Positions 46,430 through 55,631 of a stretch of 60,929 nt of DNA are shown piece after piece. Both the position numbers and the translations under genes were made by a program. The stretch's first letter is position 1; every line of letters begins with the position of its first letter. Under the pieces are notes generated by a model. It saw only the letters and a program-made list of their open reading frames with translations. It had not been told where the DNA came from and searched no databases. Origin of the DNA: Mycoplasma sp. CAG:472 (GTDB taxonomy: Bacteria; Bacillota_I; Bacilli_A; RF39; UBA660); contig FR899426.1 in the NCBI GenBank assembly GCA_000437315.1, positions 1 through 60,929 on the forward strand, read 5' to 3'.

Positions 46430-46727
46430 CTTTTACACACCAACCTTTCCAATAGTATTTTCTTGTATTAGTATAAAAATCTAACATGTTATTAAGTAGT
46501 TGCATAACATTATGATAGTTTCTTACAGGCATTACAAGTCCTGCAGCAATAAGCACAGGTATTATAGCAATTATTAATTCAACAGTTGTTGGATTTTTTA
46601 AGATAATTAATAATGCTATAGTAATTGCCGCACCAATTAAACAAAGTATTAAGTCTGGCCAAGTAAAGAAGCCAAATATTAATTGTGACTTTTTACTATT
46701 GGCAGGTACTAAATATTGATTTCTCAC
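46410..46727 (-). CDS. PrgI/VirB3-like membrane protein
   Basis: 105 residues: N-terminal VPANSKKSQLIFGFFTWPDL, two membrane helices (about 25-45 and 50-70), C-terminal Tyr-rich amphipathic end. This is the PrgI family, the Gram-positive counterpart of VirB3, always next to VirB4. Confidence 0.9.
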   Translation of the reverse strand: MRNQYLVPANSKKSQLIFGFFTWPDLILCLIGAAITIALLIILKNPTTVELIIAIIPVLIAAGLVMPVRNYHNVMQLLNNMLDFYTNTRKYYWKGWCVKDDTNEQ

Positions 46728-46747
46728 TAGTATTTCCTCCTTTTATA

Positions 46748-48970
46748 TTATTTACCTTCTTGTTGTTTTTGAATTTGCTTAGATATTTCTGCAGATAAAG
46801 CACCAGAATGATTCTTAGCATTTTCACTATCAGAAAAGTACTTAACCCCAGTAGTTCCCGCTTTCATATCACTCATTAATTTATCTACAGCAGCATTATA
46901 ATCTGCTAAAGATAAGTTATTATTATTGTACATAATATCATTCCAACTATTATCCCAAGTTAATCCTGAAATTTCACTCATATCTTGAACAAAATCATAA
47001 TTTGCATTTTGTTGTTTAAATACTTTGGCTTCATTAACTACAGCTTGGAACCTTGAATCAATTATAGTTCCATCAGCTGCCTTTTTATTAAGTTTTTCAT
47101 TTACTGCTCTAACAGTAGCAAGTTTTTTTAATGAATCCAAACGTTTTAAATTAGCTTCTTTTTCTTGTAATGCACGCGCCATTTCAGCTGAAGATATTTT
47201 TCTAACAAAATTAGATTTATCAACTTGACTAGTTGCAATTGCCTTTTTCTGTTCGGCAGTCATACCATTGTATTTTGAATCCTTCATTATTTGTGAATAC
47301 TTATCCTTTAATGCAGTCATATAATTTTTTTTATCAAATACAGTATCTGATATTTCTCTTTTTCTTTCAGCTTCATATAAACCCGCAAAGTTGGCAACTG
47401 CTTCATTATCTTCAACATAACTTGCCATTGTCTTATAGAATCCTTGCATCTTATCGGCAGTTTCTTTTTCTTTCTTAAGACTAGCTAGAGAATCAACTCC
47501 GAAATATGAACCTGCACTTCTTACAGCATCCATGATATGACCTTTTTGTACTCCACCAAATCCTGGATGTGCTTTTTGATATGCCTCTCTTTTATTTCTA
47601 TTTTCAACAGCAGCATCAGCAGCTTTATTAAGAGCATTTTTCATATCTTTACCACTACCAGCATCTTTAGCATACCATAGTCCTTTAGTAAGACCAGAGG
47701 CTCCGCCAGCAAGTGTACTTCCAATGCCCTTAACTGCTGCACTAAATTTTTTGTCTTTTGGTACTTTTTTAAAGTTTTGACCAGCATTAACAGCATTTCT
47801 AACAAGACCTGTTGTACCTGCTCCTATAGCAGCACCCGCAGCAAATGCTCCACTTGATTTAAGTTTATCCTTAATACCAAGTTTCATATCACCATCACCG
47901 AATCCAAATAAATCAGATAAAAGTTTAGGCGCTTGTCTCATAAACATAACAATTCCTAAAATTAAGAAACATTTAGCAATTAAATTTAAAAACCAACTTC
48001 CAGTATTTTCTAAACCTAAATTAATTCTATCACTACAAATTACTGAAATTAAATATACACCAAAATTCATAACAATAATTCTAGTAAAAACACTTATAAA
48101 AGTTTTAGTTGTATTAGAAAACCATTTTTTAAATACATCTTCCATTTTTGGAATAACATTACAGAAAATTGCGATTGGTGCGATAATTTCAAAAAAGGCA
48201 AGTTTGCAAACACGAAGTGCCATATCAAAGCAAAATGACACCATTGCATAAACTAAGAATCCACCTACTATTAAAGCAATTAACCATTGAAAATCTATTT
48301 CTCCTTCATGTATATTTAGTGCAAATGCTTGATAAAACCCAAAATTTCCCGTTGACAATGCAAAATCATCTACATCCTTTAAAGTACATTCATCTTTTTT
48401 ACATCCATAAGTTTCGTCATTTAATGTAATACTATATTCAGAATGGTTGGTGACTTTACTTCGGGCTGTATTTGGATCAGCATCATTATTAACATTTGGA
48501 GTAAAAAATGGTATAAAAGAATTAACAGACATACTAATGCCAGCGTTTTCTATTGTTTCAGCTCCAGTATTACTTGAACCTGTAAATATACCATTTAATA
48601 CATTAGATTCAAGTATTGCTTCTTGAAGACCAAACATAAAAGAAAAAATCGATGGAATTAAGGCTAGTAAAACGATTGCCATTACTAATTTCTGAAGAAT
48701 CTTTTTTCCATCAACTCCACTTTTTGAATTATCAGGATCAACAATTTTAACTAAAATTCCATATGCTAAAGCAAAAAGCATTACTATGCTAAGTATTTCA
48801 TACATATTTTTAGTTATTATATTAAAATCCTCATTATCAAAAATTTGCGCTTTTGCTAACACTAAAAAAATTCTGTAAGCATAATTTACAAGTTTAAATA
48901 TACCAGCAACAAGGCTTATAATTATTTTCCAAAAAACTTCAGCAACATCATCTATAATAGTTAATATCAT
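46748..48970 (-). CDS. TrbL/VirB6-like polytopic channel protein
   Basis: 740 residues. About seven membrane helices in the first 375 residues, including the VirB6-like FCFDMALRVCKLAFFEIIAPIAIF and TRIIVMNFGVYLISV regions, then a long cytoplasmic tail (380-740) rich in Ala, Lys and Glu with heptad character. Such proteins form the inner-membrane pore of the machine. Long charged tails are common in Gram-positive TrbL-like proteins. Confidence 0.85.
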   Translation of the reverse strand: MILTIIDDVAEVFWKIIISLVAGIFKLVNYAYRIFLVLAKAQIFDNEDFNIITKNMYEILSIVMLFALAYGILVKIVDPDNSKSGVDGKKILQKLVMAIVLLALIPSIFSFMFGLQEAILESNVLNGIFTGSSNTGAETIENAGISMSVNSFIPFFTPNVNNDADPNTARSKVTNHSEYSITLNDETYGCKKDECTLKDVDDFALSTGNFGFYQAFALNIHEGEIDFQWLIALIVGGFLVYAMVSFCFDMALRVCKLAFFEIIAPIAIFCNVIPKMEDVFKKWFSNTTKTFISVFTRIIVMNFGVYLISVICSDRINLGLENTGSWFLNLIAKCFLILGIVMFMRQAPKLLSDLFGFGDGDMKLGIKDKLKSSGAFAAGAAIGAGTTGLVRNAVNAGQNFKKVPKDKKFSAAVKGIGSTLAGGASGLTKGLWYAKDAGSGKDMKNALNKAADAAVENRNKREAYQKAHPGFGGVQKGHIMDAVRSAGSYFGVDSLASLKKEKETADKMQGFYKTMASYVEDNEAVANFAGLYEAERKREISDTVFDKKNYMTALKDKYSQIMKDSKYNGMTAEQKKAIATSQVDKSNFVRKISSAEMARALQEKEANLKRLDSLKKLATVRAVNEKLNKKAADGTIIDSRFQAVVNEAKVFKQQNANYDFVQDMSEISGLTWDNSWNDIMYNNNNLSLADYNAAVDKLMSDMKAGTTGVKYFSDSENAKNHSGALSAEISKQIQKQQEGK

Positions 48971-49032
48971 AATTACTCCTATTCTAATACTATAAATATA
49001 GTATATTATATTTTTTTCTTTTTTACAATCTT

Positions 49033-49491
49033 TTAAGGATTAATAGTTGTAGTACTATTATCATTTTTCTTACCATTATTTTTTGTAGAATTATTTTTAT
49101 TTGAATTATTTGATGATACTCCAGGACATCTACTATAATCCAAAATACATTCACTACATTTTGCAAATTCACTTCGTACATCTTCAGAACCATCTATCAA
49201 ATCAATAAAAGCAAGTAATATTGTTGGAAGTAAAAACACAAATAAACCAACAAATAATTTAATTACTAAAGAAGTAATTTCTTTAGAAAAATCTCTTTCA
49301 TCAGAAACAACTGCTTTTGCAAGTGATATAACTCCAGTAACAATTAATATAATTGGAACAAGTATTTTTGCTATATTAAATAAAATTGCTATAAATTTTA
49401 ATACTTTAACTACATTTTCATTTGTGCAAGAAAAGGCCTCTAAACCATCTTTAGCAAATATATAAGTTTTTAATAACATACAAATCACCAT
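49033..49491 (-). CDS. VirB2-like small membrane protein
   Basis: 152 residues. Two hydrophobic helices (about 28-50 and 70-95) separated by a short charged loop DERDFSKEI give the hairpin seen in VirB2/TrbC-type subunits; the C-terminal third has four Cys (FAKCSECILDYSRCPG plus one earlier) and an Asn/Lys-rich tail. First gene of the secretion operon. Whether it forms a pilus is unknown. Confidence 0.65.
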   Translation of the reverse strand: MVICMLLKTYIFAKDGLEAFSCTNENVVKVLKFIAILFNIAKILVPIILIVTGVISLAKAVVSDERDFSKEITSLVIKLFVGLFVFLLPTILLAFIDLIDGSEDVRSEFAKCSECILDYSRCPGVSSNNSNKNNSTKNNGKKNDNSTTTINP

Positions 49492-49595
49492 TTAAATTAT
49501 ATAATAAAGTTAATACTTTTACAATAAAATGAAGTTTATTTCTTTATTATTCTATATTTTTTTGATAAAATAGATTTATAAAAGGTTGGTGTATT

Positions 49596-50687
49596 ATGAA
49601 AAAATTAATTAATTATATTTGTTTAGTTATAACGTTAACATTCTTTTTTATTACAAATGTTTATGCTTATGGGTGTAAAAGTAGCCCAATAGATTTAGAA
49701 ACAGGAGCCTCAAGTGGAGTTTCTTCAAGAACATTTACATTAACTGATGAACAAAATCGTACATGTAAAGTGAAATTAAAAGTAGCTAAAGGAGGACAGC
49801 GAATAAGATATTATATTGAAGTTGATGATATAGATCAAACAAATAGAAAAACATATACTTGTAAAAACGCAAATGTTAAATTTAACTTAGATGGTGATAT
49901 TTCAAAAGGTTTTAATCTAGAAAACATTCAATGTTCTTATTCTTCAAGTAGTAAAACATTTAGTATTTCTGGTATTTCCGGAAGTAGTTCATATGGTTCA
50001 GCTAAAAGTTGTACAGGAGATGACTATTTATTTCCAAAAGACGGTAAAACATGTAAAGTTGTTGTTAGTATAAATGAATATAAAAAAGTAACATTAAAGT
50101 ATGGAGATAAGGATAATTGGAGTAGTTCAAAGTCTGAATCAAATCCTGGAATTACTGAATTTGATTGCGTTATAGATGGAACCACCATTCACGTAAAATC
50201 AGATGTAAAAATTGAAGATGGCATTGAAAAGTGTCCTAAATTAACCGCCGATGTTAATTCAGAACTTGATAATTCTGATGGGGATCACACTGAAAGAAAT
50301 GACACTACAAATACGATTAATGCTGAAAAAGAAAAAAATTATGACCATGGACTTGGAGATCTTATCAGTAAATGGTTTGGTAAAAATAATAATGGCAATA
50401 TGAATGCTGGTGAAATAGATTGTAACCAAGTAATTCAAGGTAAATTGGGTGAATATCTAACTAAAATATTTAGTATAATGAAATATTTAGGAATTGTACT
50501 TTGTGTTGGTATAACTATATATGATTTTGTTAAAGCCTTACTTGATAGTGACAAAGAAATTATGAATAAACTTGTTAAAAAAGCATTTACCAGATTAATC
50601 TTAGTCGCAGTACTATTCTTCCTACCAACATTTGTAAATCTTATAATTAAGTTATTCGTAGATAATCCATGTGAAATTAAATTCTAA
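49596..50687 (+). CDS. Secreted Cys-rich protein with C-terminal VirB2-like hairpin
   Basis: 363 residues, divergent from the secretion operon. Signal peptide (about 1-25, cleavage near NVYAYG), a 230-residue extracellular domain with paired Cys and many Ser/Lys, then from about 285 a hairpin (KIFSIMKYLGIVLCVGITIY, DKEIMNKLVKKAF, RLILVAVLFFLPTFVNLIIK) that resembles the two-helix part of the preceding gene's product. It may be a fused surface-exposed pilin-like subunit. Confidence 0.7.
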   Translation: MKKLINYICLVITLTFFFITNVYAYGCKSSPIDLETGASSGVSSRTFTLTDEQNRTCKVKLKVAKGGQRIRYYIEVDDIDQTNRKTYTCKNANVKFNLDGDISKGFNLENIQCSYSSSSKTFSISGISGSSSYGSAKSCTGDDYLFPKDGKTCKVVVSINEYKKVTLKYGDKDNWSSSKSESNPGITEFDCVIDGTTIHVKSDVKIEDGIEKCPKLTADVNSELDNSDGDHTERNDTTNTINAEKEKNYDHGLGDLISKWFGKNNNGNMNAGEIDCNQVIQGKLGEYLTKIFSIMKYLGIVLCVGITIYDFVKALLDSDKEIMNKLVKKAFTRLILVAVLFFLPTFVNLIIKLFVDNPCEIKF

Positions 50688-50696
50688 CATAAAAAA

Positions 50697-50720
50697 ATCA
50701 CGATTAATTTCGTGGTTTTT
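50697..50720 (+). terminator. Terminator after the VirB2-like surface gene
   Basis: AATCACGA pairs with TCGTGGTT around TTAATT, then T-run. Confidence 0.8.
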
Positions 50721-50832
50721 ATTTTGTCTTATTACTTTTCTTTTTGTTAGGTACTAATTTAACTTTAACACCTTTATATCTAGCAAATTCATATTTTACG
50801 CCTTCAGGTAAATTTTTCTTTAACTTTTTCAT
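50719..50832 (-). CDS. 37-residue basic small protein
   Basis: ATG 50832 behind GGAGTGAG. Reads MKKLKKNLPEGVKYEFARYK then KGVKVKLVPNKKK-like basic sequence, ending NKTK. Very basic, no hydrophobic segment; could bind nucleic acid. No family recognised. Confidence 0.5.
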   Translation of the reverse strand: MKKLKKNLPEGVKYEFARYKGVKVKLVPNKKKSNKTK

Positions 50833-50889
50833 CAATCTCACTCCTTGCAAGCAAGATTATAGCATAAAATGTGTCTTTGTTACAAGTAT

Positions 50890-51129
50890 TTATTTTCTAT
50901 TATTAAAATTATTTGCACTTATAGCCTTAAAAATATCCCTTTTTTCCTTATTAATTTGATTATTTTGAGATATTTCATTAACGTTTTTACGATTAATTTC
51001 AAAATTAATTTCATTTATTTGTGATTTAACTTTTTGTATTTGACCAATATCTCCATTATTTGAATATAATGAATTAAGTTGTCCTTGCATTTTATATTTC
51101 TTTTCTTTTAAATAATCTATTCTATCCAT
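50890..51129 (-). CDS. Small coiled-coil protein
   Basis: 79 residues, mostly heptad-like helices (KEKKYKMQGQLNSLY, QKVKSQINEINFEINR) and Asn-rich end. Starts one base after the pentapeptide-repeat gene's stop, so the two are co-transcribed. No family recognised. Confidence 0.55.
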   Translation of the reverse strand: MDRIDYLKEKKYKMQGQLNSLYSNNGDIGQIQKVKSQINEINFEINRKNVNEISQNNQINKEKRDIFKAISANNFNNRK

Positions 51130-51130
51130 T

Positions 51131-51742
51131 TTATTTAAACCTCACTCCTAAACTACCCACTATAAACTGACTTTGTGATGGATCTATTACAGCACCATAT
51201 ATTGAATAATTATCAAATACTATTTCACTAATATCATTATTTGAAAAGTCTATATTATATAGTTTCGTTTGTAAAAATTCTGCTTTATTAAAATTATTAT
51301 TATCAAGTTCTATATTTTTAAACTTAGTTTCTGTAAAATAACTTTCTGACATATTTGAATTAGTTATTTTTATTTTATTCATACTAGTTCCAGAAAAATT
51401 AACATATTTTAATGTGGAATTATCTATTAAAATATCCTTTAATGAAGCATTAATAAATGAACTTCCTAATAATTTGCAACTATTAAACTCACATCTTTCA
51501 ATTAATTTTTCATCAAAATTTTTATTTGATAAATCACAAGATTCAAAAATGCAGTCTAAAAAATTTACATTAATTAATTCAATAAGTGAAAAATCTATGT
51601 CCTTAAATATACAACTATCAAAATCAATATCTTCGATTATAACTTTATTTTCTGGATTTTTTGTAAACGATGCATTTTTATAAACATTATCCACGAAAAT
51701 AAATTCCTCAGTAAATTTAATTTTAGGTTTTATTATATTCAT
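51131..51742 (-). CDS. Pentapeptide-repeat-like protein
   Basis: 203 residues with about 20 degenerate pentapeptide repeats of the A(D/N)LxX type (for example FKDIDFSLIELINVNF, CDLSNKNF, YVNFSGTSMNKIKI), which fold into a right-handed four-sided beta helix. Some family members mimic DNA and protect gyrase; others are structural or effector-like. No further hint beyond its place next to the secretion genes. Confidence 0.8.
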   Translation of the reverse strand: MNIIKPKIKFTEEFIFVDNVYKNASFTKNPENKVIIEDIDFDSCIFKDIDFSLIELINVNFLDCIFESCDLSNKNFDEKLIERCEFNSCKLLGSSFINASLKDILIDNSTLKYVNFSGTSMNKIKITNSNMSESYFTETKFKNIELDNNNFNKAEFLQTKLYNIDFSNNDISEIVFDNYSIYGAVIDPSQSQFIVGSLGVRFK

Positions 51743-51816
51743 TAAATCAGTTCCTCAATAACATTTTAACATATTTATATATATAAAAAAAGCATAACTA
51801 AATATGCTTCTTTATA

Positions 51817-52896
51817 CTATTTTTGTTTTGCATCAATAGTAATAGTCTTACTACAATATTTTGTAGCATTATCTAATTCATAACCACTTGGGCAAGTAAA
51901 AATCTTATTAATTTTTATGTCACACATACCACTAGAATTTAATGGTTCACCTTTAGAACATCCTAATACTGCTGGAGTTTTTGCAGCATAACATCCATGA
52001 TCATAGTAAAGTCTTCCTGAAGAAACATCACAAGAATCTTTATCTGTCGTATAAATTAGGTTATAATAACATATGTTATTATCCTCATCTAATATTGCAT
52101 TACTGCCTTTATAACTACCATAATCATCACAATAATAATAAGGATCTACTTCATCGTAACAATACTCACTATTCCATGCTCCACCTTTAAAACCAATAGG
52201 ACATTTAGCATTTGCTTTTACAGTATCAACTTTAATACATTTTTTATCAGATAAAGTAAAATCACTATCACAATAATAAGTTACAGGTTGAGTTTTAGTA
52301 TCGGTAACATTATTTGATTTCTTATCTTCCTCTTTAATTTTTTCCCAATTTGCATATAATGTGGTGCTTTCCACTAATAAAGCGCCATTATAAATTGGTT
52401 TACCATTTTTATCAGTCCATCATTTGAATGTATAACCATTTAAAGTTGGACTTTTAGGTAAAGTAAGTTTTTTCCCTTTATTAAGGGTAATTCATTGTAT
52501 TTTACTTCCACCCTTTGAATCAAAAGAAATAGTTATTTTTTTAGTATCATCATTTTCTAAGGTAACATCATATATTGCTTTTAATTTTATATTTTTATTA
52601 ATTTTTGTTTTAAAATCAAAAGGCTCTTTTGCTAAAATATCTTCATTTCCTTTCTTTTCAACTATTTCATACCAAGTTGCATTTAAACCATCTGTATTTT
52701 CGATATCTTTTTTGTTTATGACTTTATTATACTTGATTTGAACAATTTTAGTTTTTGTTCCATCATTATAATCTAAAGTGATATCAAACTTTCGATTGAA
52801 AAACCATAATAAGAAAATTATAATTACAAGTAATATAGCACCACTTATTACTCCAATTAACAATTTCCTTTTTTTGTCGTTTTTAGACATACGCAA
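51817..52896 (-). pseudogene. Membrane-anchored InlB-repeat surface protein interrupted by two TGA codons
   Basis: Read through, the frame encodes 359 residues: cytoplasmic start, membrane anchor (about 13-33), a first domain, an InlB B-repeat (from about 125, ITISFDSKGGSKIQ to TTLYANWEKIK), and a Cys-rich C-terminal domain with about 20 Cys. TGA occurs at 52492-52494 and 52420-52422, 23 codons apart, both in the InlB repeat. In the paralogue at 53967 these positions are Asn and Gly (GGSKIDN, GYTFKGW). There is no TAA, TAG or frameshift in the gene. Decay by two nonsense changes, or recoding of TGA, are both possible. Confidence 0.8.
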
Positions 52897-53000
52897 TCCT
52901 CCTTAAGTACGTTATACTATAACATTTCAATTTTTAAAACTAAAAAACATCATTTACTTATCATAAAAAGTTTATTAAAATATAATTAGGTGAATAAATT

Positions 53001-53945
53001 ATGATTAAAAATATAAATAATAATAAAATAATTATGATAACTCATATTGCAGATATTGATGGTATGGGTTCATTAATACTTGCTAAAAAACATTATAGTA
53101 ATATTGATTATATATTATGTGAAATAAATGAATTAATAGAGGTTTTTAGTTCAATAGATTATTCTAAATATGAAATAATATATGTATGCGATCTTGCACT
53201 ATCTAAAACAATATTAAATTATTTAAACAAGCATCCAGAAATTACTAATAAGATAAAGCATTTCGATCATCACGAAATAATAGAAAATTCTCCATATTAT
53301 GTAAATAGTATAATTTATTTAAATGGTAAACCTACTTGCGGTACACAGTTGTTTTATAATTATTTACTAACTTTAGATACTAAATTTAATAATAAGTTTT
53401 ATAAAACTTTTGTAGAGGCTATTAGAGAACAAGACAATTTTGATTTTGGTGATGAAGAATATAATGCTAAATTACTTGCATTTACGCACGCTTTAATTGG
53501 CCCTGAAGAATATATAAACTTAATATGTAATCTAAATGATAATGATGATTTTAAACTGTCTAAAATATATGAAGACTTATATAAATCAGATTTAAAAAAA
53601 CAAAAAGAATATATTGAATTTATAAATAAAAATTTATGTATTACTGATTATAATGGTTATAAAGTTGGTGTAACTATTTGTGAGCAATATAGATCTATAG
53701 TGGGAAATAGCATTTGTAAATTAAGACCAGAAATAGATTTTATAATAATAATTAATTTTAATCGTAATAGAGTTTCCTTAAGAAGTGTTAAAGAAAGTAT
53801 AGATTTAAATAAAATTGGTAAAACATTTCATCCAGATGGTGGAGGTCATAAATTATCTGCTGGATTTTTAATAGATTCTAAATCAATATTAAAATTAAAA
53901 CCATTTATAGATTTATATATAAATAATTTAACTTTAAAAAAATAA
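53001..53945 (+). CDS. DHH-family phosphoesterase
   Basis: 314 residues. Motif set: THIADIDGMGSLILAKKH (motif I), VCDLALS (II), FDHHE (III), EQDNFDFGD (IV), and DHHA1 motif GGGHKLSAGF at the end. DHH/DHHA1 proteins of this size are 3'-5' exonucleases or nanoRNases/cyclic dinucleotide esterases. Motif I has Ile-Ala where many members have His-x-x-x-Asp, but the Asp residues are kept, so it is probably active. Followed by the metallopeptidase gene 21 bases later. Confidence 0.85.
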   Translation: MIKNINNNKIIMITHIADIDGMGSLILAKKHYSNIDYILCEINELIEVFSSIDYSKYEIIYVCDLALSKTILNYLNKHPEITNKIKHFDHHEIIENSPYYVNSIIYLNGKPTCGTQLFYNYLLTLDTKFNNKFYKTFVEAIREQDNFDFGDEEYNAKLLAFTHALIGPEEYINLICNLNDNDDFKLSKIYEDLYKSDLKKQKEYIEFINKNLCITDYNGYKVGVTICEQYRSIVGNSICKLRPEIDFIIIINFNRNRVSLRSVKESIDLNKIGKTFHPDGGGHKLSAGFLIDSKSILKLKPFIDLYINNLTLKK

Positions 53946-53966
53946 ATTATTTTAAAAGGAGGTATA

Positions 53967-55295
53967 ATGAAAAAATATAAAATAATTATTATTATACTAT
54001 GTTTTATAATAGTTTTAATGTGTATTGATTTTATTGCCCTATCATTTAATGGTAGTCCCATAATTAAAGTTAGAAAATACTATAATAGTGGATATACTAT
54101 TTATATAGATAAAGGATTATTTACAAACACTTATAAATGCTATGATGGCAAAACTAAAACTGTTGTGAAAAAAGTTAAATATACATGTCCTAAAAAAGAA
54201 ATTAAAAAGGAAATAAAAGAAAATATAATAGTAACATTTGATACTAAAGGTGGAAGTAAAATTGATAATATTATTATAAACAAAAATAGTAAATTAACTC
54301 TTCCAGAAGAACCAACCCTTGAGGGATACACTTTTAAAGGTTGGGTTGATAAAAATAATACCCATTTTTATAATAATTCAATAATAAAGGAAAACACTAC
54401 ACTTTATGCTACTTGGGAAAAAATTAATGATGAAATAATTGATACTGAAAATAATAATAACTCTAGTATTAATAATAATAACAATATAAATGATAAAATC
54501 AATACTAATAAACCTAGTAATAATGGTAAAATAAACACTAATAATAATGAAACAATAATTGTACCCGAAGAAAATAAACCTGTTATAGAAAAAACTTTGG
54601 CTGAAAAAAATGATGACTTAAGAAATCAAATACAAAATAAATATTCTATTAAAATAGCATATAAAGATGAACTAGGAAATTATACTATTAATGGATATGG
54701 CTCAGAAAAATTAAATGATGATAATATTATAAATGAGTATCTTAATGAAATAGATAAAACATTAAAAAAATATCCAGATAATTTTTTTAAAGAAATGAAA
54801 GATTATGGAATGCCATTAACTATTTATTTAGTAAAAAACATAAGTGGTAATGTATCTGGTCTTACTGATGCAAAAGATAGTAGTAACATTAAAATTATGA
54901 TAGAACCCGCGCTTTTATTTGAAAATACTTTACATCATGAAATAATGCATTATATAGATATTTATATAAAGATTAAAGGTTATCCAATTGATATAAATAA
55001 TACAATGAAAGAGGTTAATCCAATAGATTTTACATATGGAGATACAAGTAATAATTATGTTTATTATTATAGTAATTTAAATAATGCTTATTTTATATCT
55101 GCATATAGCAAAACAAATTACTTAGAGGATAGAGCTGTAATTTTTTCTGACTTAATGTCTAGAAGTATTACAAAAGATTATTATAATGATGGTACACCTA
55201 TAAATAAAAAAGCTAAACTAATTAGTTCACAAATTAAAGAATATTTTAATATATTATCAAGTGAAGAAAAATATTACTGGGATAGATTCTTATAA
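53967..55295 (+). CDS. Membrane-anchored InlB-repeat metallopeptidase
   Basis: 442 residues behind AAAGGAGG. Membrane anchor (about 5-27), a small domain with two Cys, one InlB B-repeat (about 87-152, ending TTLYATWEKIN), an Asn-rich linker (160-200), and a C-terminal peptidase domain with HEIMH at 324-328 and a possible Glu ligand in YLEDRAVIFSDLM. Located outside the cell; InlB repeats mediate surface contacts. Paralogue of the TGA-interrupted gene on the other strand in its N-terminal half. Confidence 0.8.
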   Translation: MKKYKIIIIILCFIIVLMCIDFIALSFNGSPIIKVRKYYNSGYTIYIDKGLFTNTYKCYDGKTKTVVKKVKYTCPKKEIKKEIKENIIVTFDTKGGSKIDNIIINKNSKLTLPEEPTLEGYTFKGWVDKNNTHFYNNSIIKENTTLYATWEKINDEIIDTENNNNSSINNNNNINDKINTNKPSNNGKINTNNNETIIVPEENKPVIEKTLAEKNDDLRNQIQNKYSIKIAYKDELGNYTINGYGSEKLNDDNIINEYLNEIDKTLKKYPDNFFKEMKDYGMPLTIYLVKNISGNVSGLTDAKDSSNIKIMIEPALLFENTLHHEIMHYIDIYIKIKGYPIDINNTMKEVNPIDFTYGDTSNNYVYYYSNLNNAYFISAYSKTNYLEDRAVIFSDLMSRSITKDYYNDGTPINKKAKLISSQIKEYFNILSSEEKYYWDRFL

Positions 55296-55317
55296 CCAAT
55301 TTTTATATATTAAAAAA

Positions 55318-55345
55318 GATTTAACTAGCATTTATAGTTAAATCT
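55318..55345. terminator. Bidirectional terminator after the metallopeptidase gene
   Basis: AGATTTAACTA pairs perfectly with TAGTTAAATCT; A-tract before and T-tract after. Confidence 0.85.
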
Positions 55346-55356
55346 ATTTTTTTAAT

Positions 55357-55401
55357 TGGCAGGGGCGGAGAGAATCGAACTCCCATCTAAAGTTTTGGAG
55401 G
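55357..55401 (-). other. Attachment site: 3' half of tRNA-Trp
   Basis: On the minus strand CTCCAAAAC (anticodon loop with CCA), GGGAGTTCGATTCTCTC (T-arm) and CGCCCCTGCCA (acceptor end with CCA) are the last 44 nt of a tRNA-Trp; no 5' half is present. This is the duplicated 3' tRNA end left by integration. The complete tRNA-Trp should lie at the other end of the element, to the right of the window. Between here and the integrase (55402-55597) there are two TGCCACCAA repeats near 55508-55529, possible arm sites, and no gene. Confidence 0.85.
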
Positions 55402-55602
55402 ACACCAAAACCTTAGTAGTAAAATAATGAAATCAAGTAAAACAAAGGAAAAAAACTATTTTATACATTGATATTATACGATATAAATTGGTTGAAATCA
55501 ATACTTTTGCCACCAAAAGTGCCACCAATTGACCTCAAAAAATATAACAAAGGTCTTTTGGACTTCTAATACCCTTGAAAATAACCATAAAATAGAAAAA
55601 AA

Positions 55603-55626
55603 CCCACAATTACAATGAATTGTGGG
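55603..55626 (-). terminator. Terminator of the integrase gene
   Basis: Minus strand CCCACAATT/AATTGTGGG with T-run, just past the integrase stop. Confidence 0.85.
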
Positions 55627-55631
55627 AATTA

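Noticed and set aside
47025..48429. Several plus-strand ORFs within the TrbL-like gene
   Set aside because: Shadow frames of a long coding region; no ribosome binding sites and Leu/His-rich nonsense composition.
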